Shown here in pieces: positions 35,828 to 48,868 of a stretch of 64,000 bases of DNA. The translations under genes and the position numbers were made by a program. Under the pieces are notes generated by a model that was given only the letters and a program-made list of their open reading frames with translations, was not told the origin of the DNA and made no database searches. Each line of letters begins with the position of its first letter. The first letter of the stretch is position 1. This DNA is from Cinclus cinclus. Lineage: Eukaryota; Chordata; Aves; Passeriformes; Cinclidae. Location of the stretch: NCBI RefSeq assembly GCF_963662255.1, contig NC_085073.1, positions 620,001-684,000 of the forward strand. The letters are read 5' to 3'.

Positions 35828-38800
35828 GTTCATCCGTGGTGCTTTTGCGCCCCCTGGTGTCAAATGGGATCCTGGGATTATTAGCCTCCATTGGGTCACA
35901 ATGGATCCTTGCTTCTCTTAACCCCTGTGGTGTCACAATGCATCCCATGCCCTTTTCGGCCACTTGATGTCACAATGAATCATTTGATTCTTGGCCTCCA
36001 TGGTGACATAATAGATCCTTGTTTCTATTGGTCCCCGTGCTGTAACAATCCATCCCTGGCCATTTTAGGCCCCCTGGTGTCACAAGGGATCATTAGATTG
36101 TTAGCCTGCATTGGGTCACAATGGTTCCTTGCTTCTCTTAACCCCTGTGGTGTCACAATGCATTCCATGCCATTTTAGGCCACTTGATGTCACAATGAAT
36201 CATTTGATTTTTGGCCTCCATGGTGTCATAATGGTTCCTTGTTTCCATTGGGCCCCATGCTGTCACAGTTCATCCGTGGTCCTTTTGCGCCCCCTGGTGT
36301 CAAAAGGGATCATTAGATTGTTAGCCTGCATGGGGTCACAATGGTTCCTTGCTTCTCTTAACCCCTGTGGTGTCACAACGCATCCCATGCCCTTTTAGGC
36401 CACTTGATGTCACAATGAATCATTTGATTTTTGGCCTCCATGGTGGCATAATTGTACCAGGTTTTAATTGGGCCCCATGCTTTCACAATTCATCCCTGGC
36501 CCTTTTAGGCCCATTGGTGTCACAAGGGACCATTAGATTGTTAGCCTCCATTGGGTAACAATGGTTCCTTGCTTCTCTTAACCTCTGTGGTGTCACAATG
36601 CATTCCATGCCATTTTAGGCCACTTGATGTCACAATGAATCATTTGATTCTTGGCCTCCATGGTGGCATAATGGTTCCTTGTTTCTATTGGGCCCCATGC
36701 TGTCACAATTCATCCCTGGCCCTTTTGCGCCCCCTGGTGTCAAAAGGGATTCTAAGATTGTTAGCCTGCCTTGGGTCAGAATGGTTCCTTGCTTCTCTTA
36801 ACCCCTGTGGTGTCACAATGCATCCCATGCCCTTTTAGGCCACTTGATGTCACAATGAATCATTTGATTCTTTGCCTCCATGGCGGCATAATTGTACCAG
36901 GTTTTAATTGGGCCCCATGCTTTCACAATACATCCCTGGCCCTTTTAGGCTCATTGGTGTCACAAGGGACCATTAGATTGTTAGCCTCCATTGGGTCACA
37001 ATGGTTCCTTGCTTCTCTTAACCCCTGTGGTGTCACAATGCATCCCATGCCCTTTTAGGCCACTTGATGTCACAATGAATCATTTGATTCTTGGCCTCCA
37101 TGGTGTCATAATGGTTCCTTGTTTCTATTGGGCCTCATGCTGTCACAGTTCATCCGTGGTCCTTTTGCGCCCCCTGGTGTCAAAAGGGATCATTAGATTG
37201 TTAGCCTGCATTGGGTCACAATGGTTCCTTGCTTCTCTTAGCCCCTGTGGTGTCACAACGCATCCCATGCCCTTTTAGGCCACTTGATGTCACAATGAAT
37301 CATTTGATTTTTGGCCTCCATGGTGGCATAATTGTACCAGGTTTTAATTGGGCCCCATGCTTTCACAATTCATCCCTGGCCATTTTAGGCCCATTGGTGT
37401 CACAAGGGACCATTAGATTGTTAGCCTCCATTGGGTAACAATGGTTCCTTGCTTCTCTTAACCTCTGTGGTGTCACAATGCATTCCATGCCATTTTAGGC
37501 CACTTGATGTCACAATGAATCATTTGATTCTTGGCCTCCATGGTGGCATAATGGTTCCTTGTTTCTATTGGGCCCCATGCTGTCACAGTTCATCCGTGGT
37601 GCTTTTGCGCCCCCTGGTGTCAAATGGGATCCTGGGATTATTAGCCTCCATTGGGTCACAATGGATCCTTGCTTCTCTTAACCCCTGTGGTGTCACAATG
37701 CATCCCATGCCCTTTTAGGCCACTTGATGTCACAATGAATCATTTGATTCTTGGCCTCCATGGTGACATAATAGATCCTTGCTTCTATTGGTCCCCGTGC
37801 TGTAACAATCCATCCCTGGCCATTTTAGGCCCCCTGGTGTCACAAGGGATCATTAGATTGTTAGCCTGCATTGGGTCACAATGGTTCCTTGCTTCTCTTA
37901 GGCCCTGTGGTGTCACAATGCATCCCATGGCCTTTTAGGCCACTTGGTTTTACAATGAATCATTTGAGTCTTGGTCTCTATTGTGTCATAATATTTCCAT
38001 GTTTTTATTGCGCCCCATGCTTTCACAATTCATCCCTGGCCCTATTGCAACCCCTGGTGTCACAATGGATCATTAGATTGTTAGCCTGCATTGGGTCACA
38101 ATGGTTCCTTGCTTCTCTTAACCTCTGTGGTGTCACAATGCATTCCAAGCCCTTTTAGGCCACTTGGTCTGACAATGAACCATTTGATTCTTGGCCTTCA
38201 TGGTGTCATAATGGTTCCTTGCTTCTATAGGTCCCCATGCTGTCACAGTTCATCCGTGGTCCTTTTGCGCCCCCTGTTGTCAAAAGGGATTCTAAGATTG
38301 TTAGCCTGCCTTGGGTCACAATGGTTCCTTGCTTCTCTTAACCCCTGTGGTGTCACAATGCATCCCATGCCCTTTTAGGCCACTTGATGTCACAATGAAT
38401 CATTTGATTTTTGGCCTCCATGGTGGCATAATTGTACCAGGTTTTAATTGGGCCCCATGCTTTCACAATTCATCCCTGGCCCTTTTAGGCCCATTGGTGT
38501 CACAAGGGACCATTAGATTGTTAGCCTCCATTGGGTCACAATGGTTCCTTGCTTCTCTTAACCTCTGTGGTGTCACAATGCATTCCATGCCATTTTAGGC
38601 CACTTGATGTCACAATGAATCATTTGATTCTTGGCCTCCATGGTGTCATAATGGTTCCTTGTTTCTATTGGGCCCCATGCTGTCACAGTTCATCCGTGGT
38701 CCTTTTGCACCCCCTGGTGTCAAAAGGGATTCTAAGATTGTTAGCCTGCCTTGGGTCACAATGGATCCTTGCTTCTCTTAACCCCTGTGGTGTCACAATG

Positions 38801-40516
38801 CATCCCATGCCCTTTTAGGCCACTTGATGTCACAATGAATCATTTGATTTTTGGCCTCCATGGTGGCATAATTGTACCAGGTTTTAATTGGGCCCCATGC
38901 TTTCACAATTCATCCCTGGGCCTTTTAGGCCCATTGGTGTCACAAGGGACCATTAGATTGTTAGCCTCCATTGGGTAACAATGGTTCCTTGCTTCTCTTA
39001 ACCCCTGTGGTGTCACAATGCATCCCATGCCCTTTTAGGCCACTTGATGTCACAATGAATCATTTGATTCTTGGCCTCCATGGTGTCATAATGGTTCCTT
39101 CTTTCTATTGGGCCTCATGCTGTCACAGTTCATCCGTGGTCCTTTTGCGCCCCCTGGTGTCAAAAGGGATCATTAGATTGTTAGCCTGCATGGGGTCACA
39201 ATGGTTCCTTACTTCTCTTAGCCCCTGTGGTGTCACAACGCATCCCATGCCCTTTTAGGCCACTTGATGTCACAATGAATCATTTGATTTTTGGCCTCCA
39301 TGGTGGCATAATTGTACCAGGTTTTAATTGGGCCCCATGCTTTCACAATTCATCCCTGGCCATTTTAGGCCCATTGGTGTCACAAGGGACCATTAGATTG
39401 TTAGCCTCCATTGGGTAACAATGGTTCCTTGCTTCTCTTAACCTCTGTGGTGTCACAATGCATTCCATGCCATTTTAGGCCACTTGATGTCACAATGAAT
39501 CATTTGATTCTTGGCCTCCATGGTGGCATAATGGTTCCTTGTTTCTATTGGGCCCCATGCTGTCACAATTCATCCCTGGCCCTTTTACGCCCCCTGGTGT
39601 CAAATGGGATCCTGGGATTATTAGCCTCCATTGGGTCACAATGGATCCTTGCTTCTCTTAACCCCTGTGGTGTCACAATGCATCCCATGCCCTTTTAGGC
39701 CACTTGATGTCACAATGAATCATTTGATTCTTGGCCTCCATGGTGACATAATAGATCCTTGCTTCTATTGGTCCCCGTGCTGTAACAATCCATCCCTGGC
39801 CATTTTAGGCCCCCTGGTGTCACAAGGGATCATTAGATTGTTAGCCTGCATTGGGTCACAATGGTTCCTTGCTTCTCTTAGGCCCTGTGGTGTCACAATG
39901 CATCCCATGGCCTTTTAGGCCACTTGGTTTTACAATGAATCATTTGAGTCTTGGTCTCTATTGTGTCATAATATTTCCATGTTTTTATTGTGCCCCATGC
40001 TTTCACAATTCATCCCTGGCCCTATTGCAACCCCTGGTGTCACAATGGATCATTAGATTGTTAGCCTGCATTGGGTCACAATGGTTCCTTGCTTCTCTTA
40101 ACCTCTGTGGTGTCACAATGCATTCCAAGCCCTTTTAGGCCACTTGGTCTGACAATGAACCATTTGATTCTTGGCCTCCATGGTGTCATAATGGTTCCTT
40201 GCTTCTATAGGTCCCCATGCTGTCACAGTTCATCCGTGGTCCTTTTGCGCCCCCTGTTGTCAAAAGGGATTCTAAGATTGTTAGCCTGCCTTGGGTCACA
40301 ATGGTTCCTTGCTTCTCTTAACCCCTGTGGTGTCACAATGCATCCCATGCCCTTTTAGGCCACTTGATGTCACAATGAATCATTTGATTTTTGGCCTCCA
40401 TGGTGGCATAATTGTACCAGGTTTTAATTGGGCCCCATGCTTTCACAATTCATCCCTGGCCCTTTTAGGCCCATTGGTGTCACAAGGGACCATTAGATTG
40501 TTAGCCTCCATTGGGT

Positions 40517-40544
40517 CACAATGGTTCCTTGCTTCTCTTAACCC
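40517..40544 (+). other. Candidate gene-conversion patch
   Basis: Two of the five differences between the 11.9-kb copies lie 28 bp apart here: C40517 and C40544, against A28639 and T28666. Both copy-2 states, together with the rest of the monomer, match the paralogous monomers at 31712 and 43590 (GGGTCAC with CCCCTGTGG upstream of GCATTCC). A short non-reciprocal transfer from such a neighbour explains both at once. Conversion of copy 1 in the opposite direction is the alternative. Confidence 0.55.
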
Positions 40545-43500
40545 CTGTGGTGTCACAATGCATTCCATGCCATTTTAGGCCACTTGATGTCACAATGAAT
40601 CATTTGATTCTTGGCCTCCATTGTGTCATAATAGTTCCTTGTTTCTATTGGGCCCCATGCTGTCACAGTTCATCCGTGGTCCTTTTGCACCCCCTGGTGT
40701 CAAAAGGGATTCTAAGATTGTTAGCCTGCCTTGGGTCACAATGGATCCTTGCTTCTCTTAACCCCTGTGGTGTCACAATGCATCCCATGCCCTTTTAGGC
40801 CACTTGATGTCACAATGAATCATTTGATTTTTGGCCTCCATGGTGGCATAATTGTACCAGGTTTTAATTGGGCCCCATGCTTTCACAATTCATCCCTGGG
40901 CCTTTTAGGCCCATTGGTGTCACAAGGGACCATTAGATTGTTAGCCTCCATTGGGTAACAATGGTTCCTTGCTTCTCTTAACCTCTGTCTTGTCACAATG
41001 CATTCCATGCCATTTTAGGCCACTTGATGTCACAATGAATCATTTGATTCTTGGCCTCCATGGTGTCATAATGGTTCCTTGTTTCTATTGGGCCCCATGC
41101 TGTCACAGTTCATCCGTGGTGCTTTTGCGCCCCCTGGTGTCAAATGGGATCCTGGGATTATTAGCCTCCATTGGGTCACAATGGATCCTTGCTTCTCTTA
41201 ACCCCTGTGGTGTCACAATGCATCCCATGCCCTTTTCGGCCACTTGATGTCACAATGAATCATTTGATTCTTGGCCTCCATGGTGACATAATAGATCCTT
41301 GTTTCTATTGGTCCCCGTGCTGTAACAATCCATCCCTGGCCATTTTAGGCCCCCTGGTGTCACAAGGGATCATTAGATTGTTAGCCTGCATTGGGTCACA
41401 ATGGTTCCTTGCTTCTCTTAACCCCTGTGGTGTCACAATGCATTCCATGCCATTTTAGGCCACTTGATGTCACAATGAATCATTTGATTTTTGGCCTCCA
41501 TGGTGTCATAATGGTTCCTTGTTTCCATTGGGCCCCATGCTGTCACAGTTCATCCGTGGTCCTTTTGCGCCGCCTGGTGTCAAAAGGGATCATTAGATTG
41601 TTAGCCTGCATGGGGTCACAATGGTTCCTTGCTTCTCTTAACCCCTGTGGTGTCACAACGCATCCCATGCCCTTTTAGGCCACTTGATGTCACAATGAAT
41701 CATTTGATTTTTGGCCTCCATGGTGGCATAATTGTACCAGGTTTTAATTGGGCCCCATGCTTTCACAATTCATCCCTGGCCCTTTTAGGCCCATTGGTGT
41801 CACAAGGGACCATTAGATTGTTAGCCTCCATTGGGTAACAATGGTTCCTTGCTTCTCTTAACCTCTGTGGTGTCACAATGCATTCCATGCCATTTTAGGC
41901 CACTTGATGTCACAATGAATCATTTGATTCTTGGCCTCCATGGTGGCATAATGGTTCCTTGTTTCTATTGGGCCCCATGCTGTCACAATTCATCCCTGGC
42001 CCTTTTAGGCCCCTGGTGTCAAATGGGATCCTGGGATTATTAGCCTCCATTGGGTCACAATGGATCCTTGCTTCTCTTAACCTCTGTGGTGTCACAATGC
42101 ATTCCAAGCCATTTTAGGCCACTTGATGTCACAATGAATCATTTGATTCTTGGCCTCCATGGTGACATAATAGATCCTTGTTTCTATTGGGCCCCATGCT
42201 GTCACAGTTCATCCGTGGTCCTTTTGCGCCCCCTGGTGTCAAAAGGGATCATTAGATTGTTAGCCTGCATTGGGTCACAATGGTTCCTTGCTTCTCTTAG
42301 CCCCTGTGGTGTCACAACGCATCCCATGCCCTTTTAGGCCACTTGATGTCACAATGAATCATTTGATTTTTGGCCTCCATGGTGGCATAATTGTACCAGG
42401 TTTTAATTGGGCCCCATGCTTTCACAATTCATCCCTGGCCGTTTTAGGCCCATTGGTGTCACAAGGGACCATTAGATTGTTAGCCTCCATTGGGTAACAA
42501 TGGTTCCTTGCTTCTCTTAACCTCTGTGGTGTCACAATGCATTCCATGCCATTTTAGGCCACTTGATGTCACAATGAATCATTTGATTCTTGGCCTCCAT
42601 GGTGGCATAATGGTTCCTTGTTTCTATTGGGCCCCATGCTGTCACAATTCATCCCTGGCCCTTTTACGCCCCCTGGTGTCAAATGGGATCCTGGGATTAT
42701 TAGCCTCCATTGGGTCACAATGGATCCTTGCTTCTCTTAACCCCTGTGGTGTCACAATGCATCCCATGCCCTTTTAGGCCACTTGATGTCACAATGAATC
42801 ATTTGATTCTTGGCCTCCATGGTGACATAATAGATCCTTGCTTCTATTGGTCCCCGTGCTGTAACAATCCATCCCTGGCCATTTTAGGCCACCTGGTAAC
42901 ACAAGGGATCATTAGATTGTTAGCCTGCATTGGGTCACAATGGTTCCTTGCTTCTCTTAGGCCCTGTGGTGTCACAATGCATCCCATGGCCTTTTAGGCC
43001 ACTTGGTTTTACAATGAATCATTTGAGTCTTGGTCTCTATTGTGTCATAATATTTCCATGTTTTTATTGTGCCCCATGCTTTCACAATTCATCCCTGGCC
43101 CTATTGCAACCCCTGGTGTCACAATGGATCATTAGATTGTTAGCCTGCATTGGGTCACAATGGTTCCTTGCTTCTCTTAACCTCTGTGGTGTCACAATGC
43201 ATTCCAAGCCCTTTTAGGCCACTTGGTCTTACAATGAACCATTTGATTCTTGGCCTTCATGGTGTCATAATGGTTCCTTGCTTCTATAGGTCCCCATGCT
43301 GTCACAGTTCATCCGTGGTCCTTTTGCGCCCCCTGTTGTCAAAAGGGATTCTAAGATTGTTAGCCTGCCTTGGGTCACAATGGTTCCTTGCTTCTCTTAA
43401 CCCCTGTGGTGTCACAATGCATCCCATGCCCTTTTAGGCCACTTGATGTCACAATGAATCATTTGATTTTTGGCCTCCATGGTGGCATAATTGTACCAGG

Positions 43501-46500
43501 TTTTAATTGGGCCCCATGCTTTCACAATTCATCCCTGGCCCTTTTAGGCCCATTGGTGTCACAAGGGACCATTAGATTGTTAGCCTCCATTGGGTCACAA
43601 TGGTTCCTTGCTTCTCTTAACCCCTGTGGTGTCACAATGCATTCCATGCCATTTTAGGCCACTTGATGTCACAATGAATCATTTGATTCTTGGCCTCCAT
43701 TGTGTCATAATAGTTCCTTGTTTCTATTGGGCCCCATGCTGTCACAGTTCATCCGTGGTCCTTTTGCACCCCCTGGTGTCAAAAGGGATTCTAAGATTGT
43801 TAGCCTGCCTTGGGTCACAATGGATCCTTGCTTCTCTTAACCCCTGTGGTGTCACAATGCATCCCATGCCCTTTTAGGCCACTTGATGTCACAATGAATC
43901 ATTTGATTTTTGGCCTCCATGGTGGCATAATTGTACCAGGTTTTAATTGGGCCCCATGCTTTCACAATTCATCCCTGGGCCTTTTAGGCCCATTGGTGTC
44001 ACAAGGGACCATTAGATTGTTAGCCTCCATTGGGTAACAATGGTTCCTTGCTTCTCTTAACCTCTGTCTTGTCACAATGCATTCCATGCCATTTTAGGCC
44101 ACTTGATGTCACAATGAATCATTTGATTCTTGGCCTCCATGGTGTCATAATGGTTCCTTGTTTCTATTGGGCCCCATGCTGTCACAGTTCATCCGTGGTC
44201 CTTTTGCGCCCCCTCGTGTCAAATGGGATCCTGGGATTATTAGCCTCCATTGGGTCACAATGGATCCTTGCTTCTCTTAACCCCTGTGGTGTCACAATGC
44301 ATCCCATGCCCTTTTAGGCCACTTGATGTCACAATGAATCATTTGATTCTTGGCCTCCATGGTGACATAATAGATCCTTGCTTCTATTGGTCCCCGTGCT
44401 GTAACAATCCATCCCTGGCCATTTTAGGCCCCCTGGTGTCACAAGGGATCATTAGATTGTTAGCCTGCATGGGGTCACAATGGTTCCTTGCTTCTCTTAA
44501 CCTCTGTGGTGTCACAATGCATTCCATGCCATTTTAGGCCACTTGATGTCACAATGGATCATTTGATTCTTGGCCTCCATGGTGTCATAATGGTTCCTTG
44601 TTTCTATTGGGCCCCATGCTGTCACAATTCATCCCTGGCCCTTTTAGGCCCCTGGTGTCAAATGGGATCCTGGGATTATTAGCCTCCATTGGGTCACAAT
44701 GGATCCTTGCTTCTCTTAACCTCTGTGGTGTCACAATGCATTCCATGCCATTTTAGGCCACTTGATGTCACAATGAATCATTTGATTCTTGGCCTCCATG
44801 GTGGCATAATTGTACCAGGTTTTAATTGGGCCCCATGCTTTCACAATTCATCCCTGGCCCTTTTAGGCCCATTGGTGTCACAAGGGACCATTAGATTGTT
44901 AGCCTCCATTGGGTAACAATGGTTCCTTGCTTCTCTTAACCTCTGTGGTGTCACAATGCATTCCATGCCATTTTAGGCCACTTGATGTCACAATGAATCA
45001 TTTGATTCTTGGCCTCCATGGTGTCATAATGGTTCCTTGTTTCTATTGGGCCCCATGCTGTCACAATTCATCCCTGGCCCTTTTACGCCCCCTGGTGTCA
45101 AATGGGATCCTGGGATTATTAGCCTCCATTGGGTCACAATGGATCCTTGCTTCTCTTAACCCCTGTGGTGTCACAATGCATCCCATGCCCTTTTAGGCCA
45201 CTTGATGTCACAATGAATCATTTGATTCTTGGCCTCCATGGTGACATAATAGATCCTTGCTTCTATTGGTCCCCGTGCTGTAACAATCCATCCCTGGCCA
45301 TTTTAGGCCCCCTGGTGTCACAAGGGATCATTAGATTGTTAGCCACCATTGGGTCACAATGGTTCCTTGCTTCTCTTAACCCCTGTGGTGTCACAATGCA
45401 TCCCATGGCCTTTTAGGCCACTTGGTGTTACAATGAATCATTTGAGTCTTGGTCTCTATTGTGTCATAATATTTCCATGTTTTTATTGTGCCCCATGCTT
45501 TCACAATTCATCCCTGGCCCTATTGCAACCCCTGGTGTCACAATGGATCATTAGATTGTTAGCCTGCATTGGGTCACAATGGTTCCTTGCTTCTCTTAAC
45601 CTCTGTGGTGTCACAATGCATTCCAAGCCCTTTTAGGCCACTTGGTCTTACAATGAATCATTTGATTCTTGGCCTTCATGGTGTCATAATGGTTCCTTGT
45701 TTCTATTGGGCCCCATGCTGTCACAATTCATCCCTGGCCCTTTTACGCCCCCTGGTGTCAAATGGGATCCTGGGATTATTAGCCTCCATTGGGTCACAAT
45801 GGTTCCTTGCTTCTCTTAACCTCTGTGGTGTCACAATGCATTCCATGCCATTTTAGGCCACTTGATGTCACAATGAATCATTTCATTTTTGGCCTCCATG
45901 GTGGCATAATTGTACCAGGTTTTAATTGGGCCCCATGCTTTCACAATTCATCCCTGGCCCTTTTAGGCCCATTGGTGTCACAAGGGACCATTAGATTGTT
46001 AGCCTGCATTGGGTCACAATGGTTCCTTCCTTCTCTTAACCTCTGTGGTGTCACAATGCATTCCATGCCATTTTAGGCCACTTGATGTCACAATGAATCA
46101 TTTGATTCTTGGCCTCCATGGTGTCATAATGGTTCCTTGTTTCTATAGGTCCCCATGCTGTCACAATTCATCCCTGGCCCTTTTACGCCCCCTGGTGTCA
46201 AATGGGATCCTGGGATTATTAGCCTCCATTGGGTCACAATGGATCCTTGCTTCTCTTAACCCCTGTGGTGTCACAATGCATCCCATGCACTTTTAGGCCA
46301 CTTGATGTCACAATGAATCATTTGATTCTTGGCCTCCATGGTGACATAATAGATCCTTGCTTCTATTGGTCCCCGTGCTGTAACAATCCATCCCTGGCCA
46401 TTTTAGGCCCCCTGGTGTCACAAGGGATCATTAGATTGTTAGCCTGCATTGGGTCACAATGGTTCCTTGCTTCTCTTAGCCCCTGTGGTGTCACAATGCA

Positions 46501-47548
46501 TCCCATGCCCTTTTAGGCCACTTGGTGTTACAATGAATCATTTGAGTCTTGGTCTCTATTGTGTCATAATATTTCCATATTTTTATTGTGCCCCATGCTT
46601 TCACAATTCATCCCTGGCCCTATTGCAACCCCTGGTGACACAATGGATCATTAGATTGTTAGCCTGCATTGGGTCACAATGGTTCCTTGCTTCTCTTAAC
46701 CTCTGTGGTGTCACAATGCATTCCAAGCCCTTTTAGGCCACTTGGTCTTACAATGAACCATTTGATTCTTGGCCTTCATGGTGTCATAATGGTTCCTTGC
46801 TTCTATAGGTCCCCATGCTGTCACAGTTCATCCGTGGTCCTTTTGCACCCCCTGGTGTCAAAAGGGATTCTAAGATTGTTAGCCTGCCTTGGGTCACAAT
46901 GGTTCCTTGCTTCTCTTAACCCCTGTGGTGTCACAATGCATCCCATGGCCTTTTAGGCCACTTGATGTCACAATGAATCATTTGATTTTTGGCCTCCATG
47001 GTGGCATAATTGTACCAGGTTTTAATTGGGCCCCATGCTTTCACAATTCATCCCTGGCCCTTTTAGGCCCATTGGTGTCACAAGGGACCATTAGATTGTT
47101 AGCCTCCATTGGGTAACAATGGTTCCTTGCTTCTCTTAACCTCTGTGGTGTCACAATGCATTCCATGCCATTTTAGGCCACTTGATGTCACAATGAATCA
47201 TTTGATTCTTGGCCTCCATGGTGTCATAATAGTTCCTTGTTTCTATTGGGCCCCATGCTGTCACAGTTCATCCGTGGTCCTTTTGCACCCCCTGGTGTCA
47301 AAAGGGATTCTAACATTGTTAGCCTGCCTTGGGTCACAATGATTCCTTGCTTCTCTTAACCCCTGTGGTGTCACAACGCATCCCATGCCCTTTTAGGCCA
47401 CTTGATGTCACAATGAATCATTTCATTTTTGGCCTACATGGTGGCATAATTGTACCAGGTTTTAATTGGGCCCCATGCTTTCACAATTCATCCCTGGCCC
47501 TTTTAGGCCCATTGGTGTCACAAGGGATCATTAGATTGTTAGCCTCCA

Positions 47549-48868
47549 TTGGGTAACAATGGTTCCTTTCTTCTCTTAACCTCTGTGGTGTCACAATGCA
47601 TTCCATGCCATTTTAGGCCACTTGATGTCACAATGAATCATTTGATTCTTGGCCTCCATGGTGGCATAATGGTTCCTTGTTTCTATTGGGCCCCATGCTG
47701 TCACAATTCATCCCTGGCCCTTTTACGCCCCCTGGTGTCAAATGGGATCCTGGGATTATTAGCCTCCATTGGGTCACAATGGATCCTTGCTTCTCTTAAC
47801 CCCTGTGGTGTCACAATGCATCCCATGCCCTTTTAGGCCACTTGATATCACAATGAATCATTTGATTCTTGGCCTCCATGGTGACATAATAGATCCTTGC
47901 TTCTATTGGTCCCCGTGCTGTAACAATCCATCCCTGGCCATTTTAGGCCCCCTGGTGTCACAAGGGATCATTAGATTGTTAGCCTGCATTGGGGCACAAT
48001 GGTTCCTTGCTTCTCTTAACCCCTGTGGTGTCACAATGCATCCCATGCCCTTTTAGGCCACTTGGTGTTACAATGAATCATTTGAGTCTTGGTCTCTATT
48101 GTGTCATAATATTTCCATGTTTTTATTGTGCCCTATGCTTTCACAATTCATCCCTGGCCCTATTGCAACCCCTGGTGTCACAATGGATCATTAGATTGTT
48201 AGCCTGCATTGGGTCACAATGGTTCCTTGCTTCTCTTAACCTCTGTGGTGTCACAATGCATTCCAAGCCCTTTTAGGCCACTTGGTCTTACAATGAATCA
48301 TTTGATTCTTGGCCTTCATGGTGTCATAATGGTTCCTTGTTTCTATTGGGCCCCATGCTGTCACAATTCATCCCTGGCCCTTTTTCGCCCCCTGGTGTCA
48401 AATGGGATCCTGGGATTATTAGCCTCCATTGGGTAACAATGGTTCCTTGCTTCTCTTAACCTCTGTGGTGTCACAATGCATTCCATGCCATTTTAGGCCA
48501 CTTGGTCTTACAATGAATCATTTGATTCTTGGCCTCCATGGTGTCATAATAGTTCCTTGTTTCTATTGGGCCCCATGCTGTCACAGTTCATCCGTGGTCC
48601 TTTTGCACCCCCTGGTGTCAAAAGGGATTCTAAGATTGTTAGCCTGCCTTGGGTCACAATGGTTCCTTGCTTCTCTTAACCCCTGGGGTGTCACAATGCA
48701 TCCCATGCCCTTTTAGGCCACTTGATGTCACAATGAATCATTTCATTTTTGGCCTCCATGGTGGCATAATTGTACCAGGTTTTAATTGGGCCCCATGCTT
48801 TCACAATTCATCCCTGGCCCTTTTAGGCCCATTGGTGTCACAAGGGACCATTAGATTGTTAGCCTCCA
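47549..48868 (+). repeat. 6-monomer repeat, copy 1 (1,320 bp)
   Basis: Six monomers correspond to the next six at offset 1,320 bp. The best marker is TTGATATCACAATG (instead of TTGATGTCAC) at 47,84x and 49,16x. Its start overlaps the end of the 11.9-kb duplication by about 160 bp. Edges are approximate. Confidence 0.65.

Larger units (their letters stand above)
35787..47664 (+). repeat. 54-monomer tandem segmental duplication, copy 2 (11,878 bp)
   Basis: This is the direct repeat of 23,909-35,786. It carries the same 1-bp deletions (near 42,009 and 44,648) and the same private variants, such as GCGCCGCCTGG (29,69x/41,57x), CCACCTGGTAACACAAGG (31,01x/42,89x) and CACAATGGATCATTTG (32,67x/44,55x). 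The match ends at 47,705: copy 1 has G at 35,828 where this copy has A at 47,706. Confidence 0.93.
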
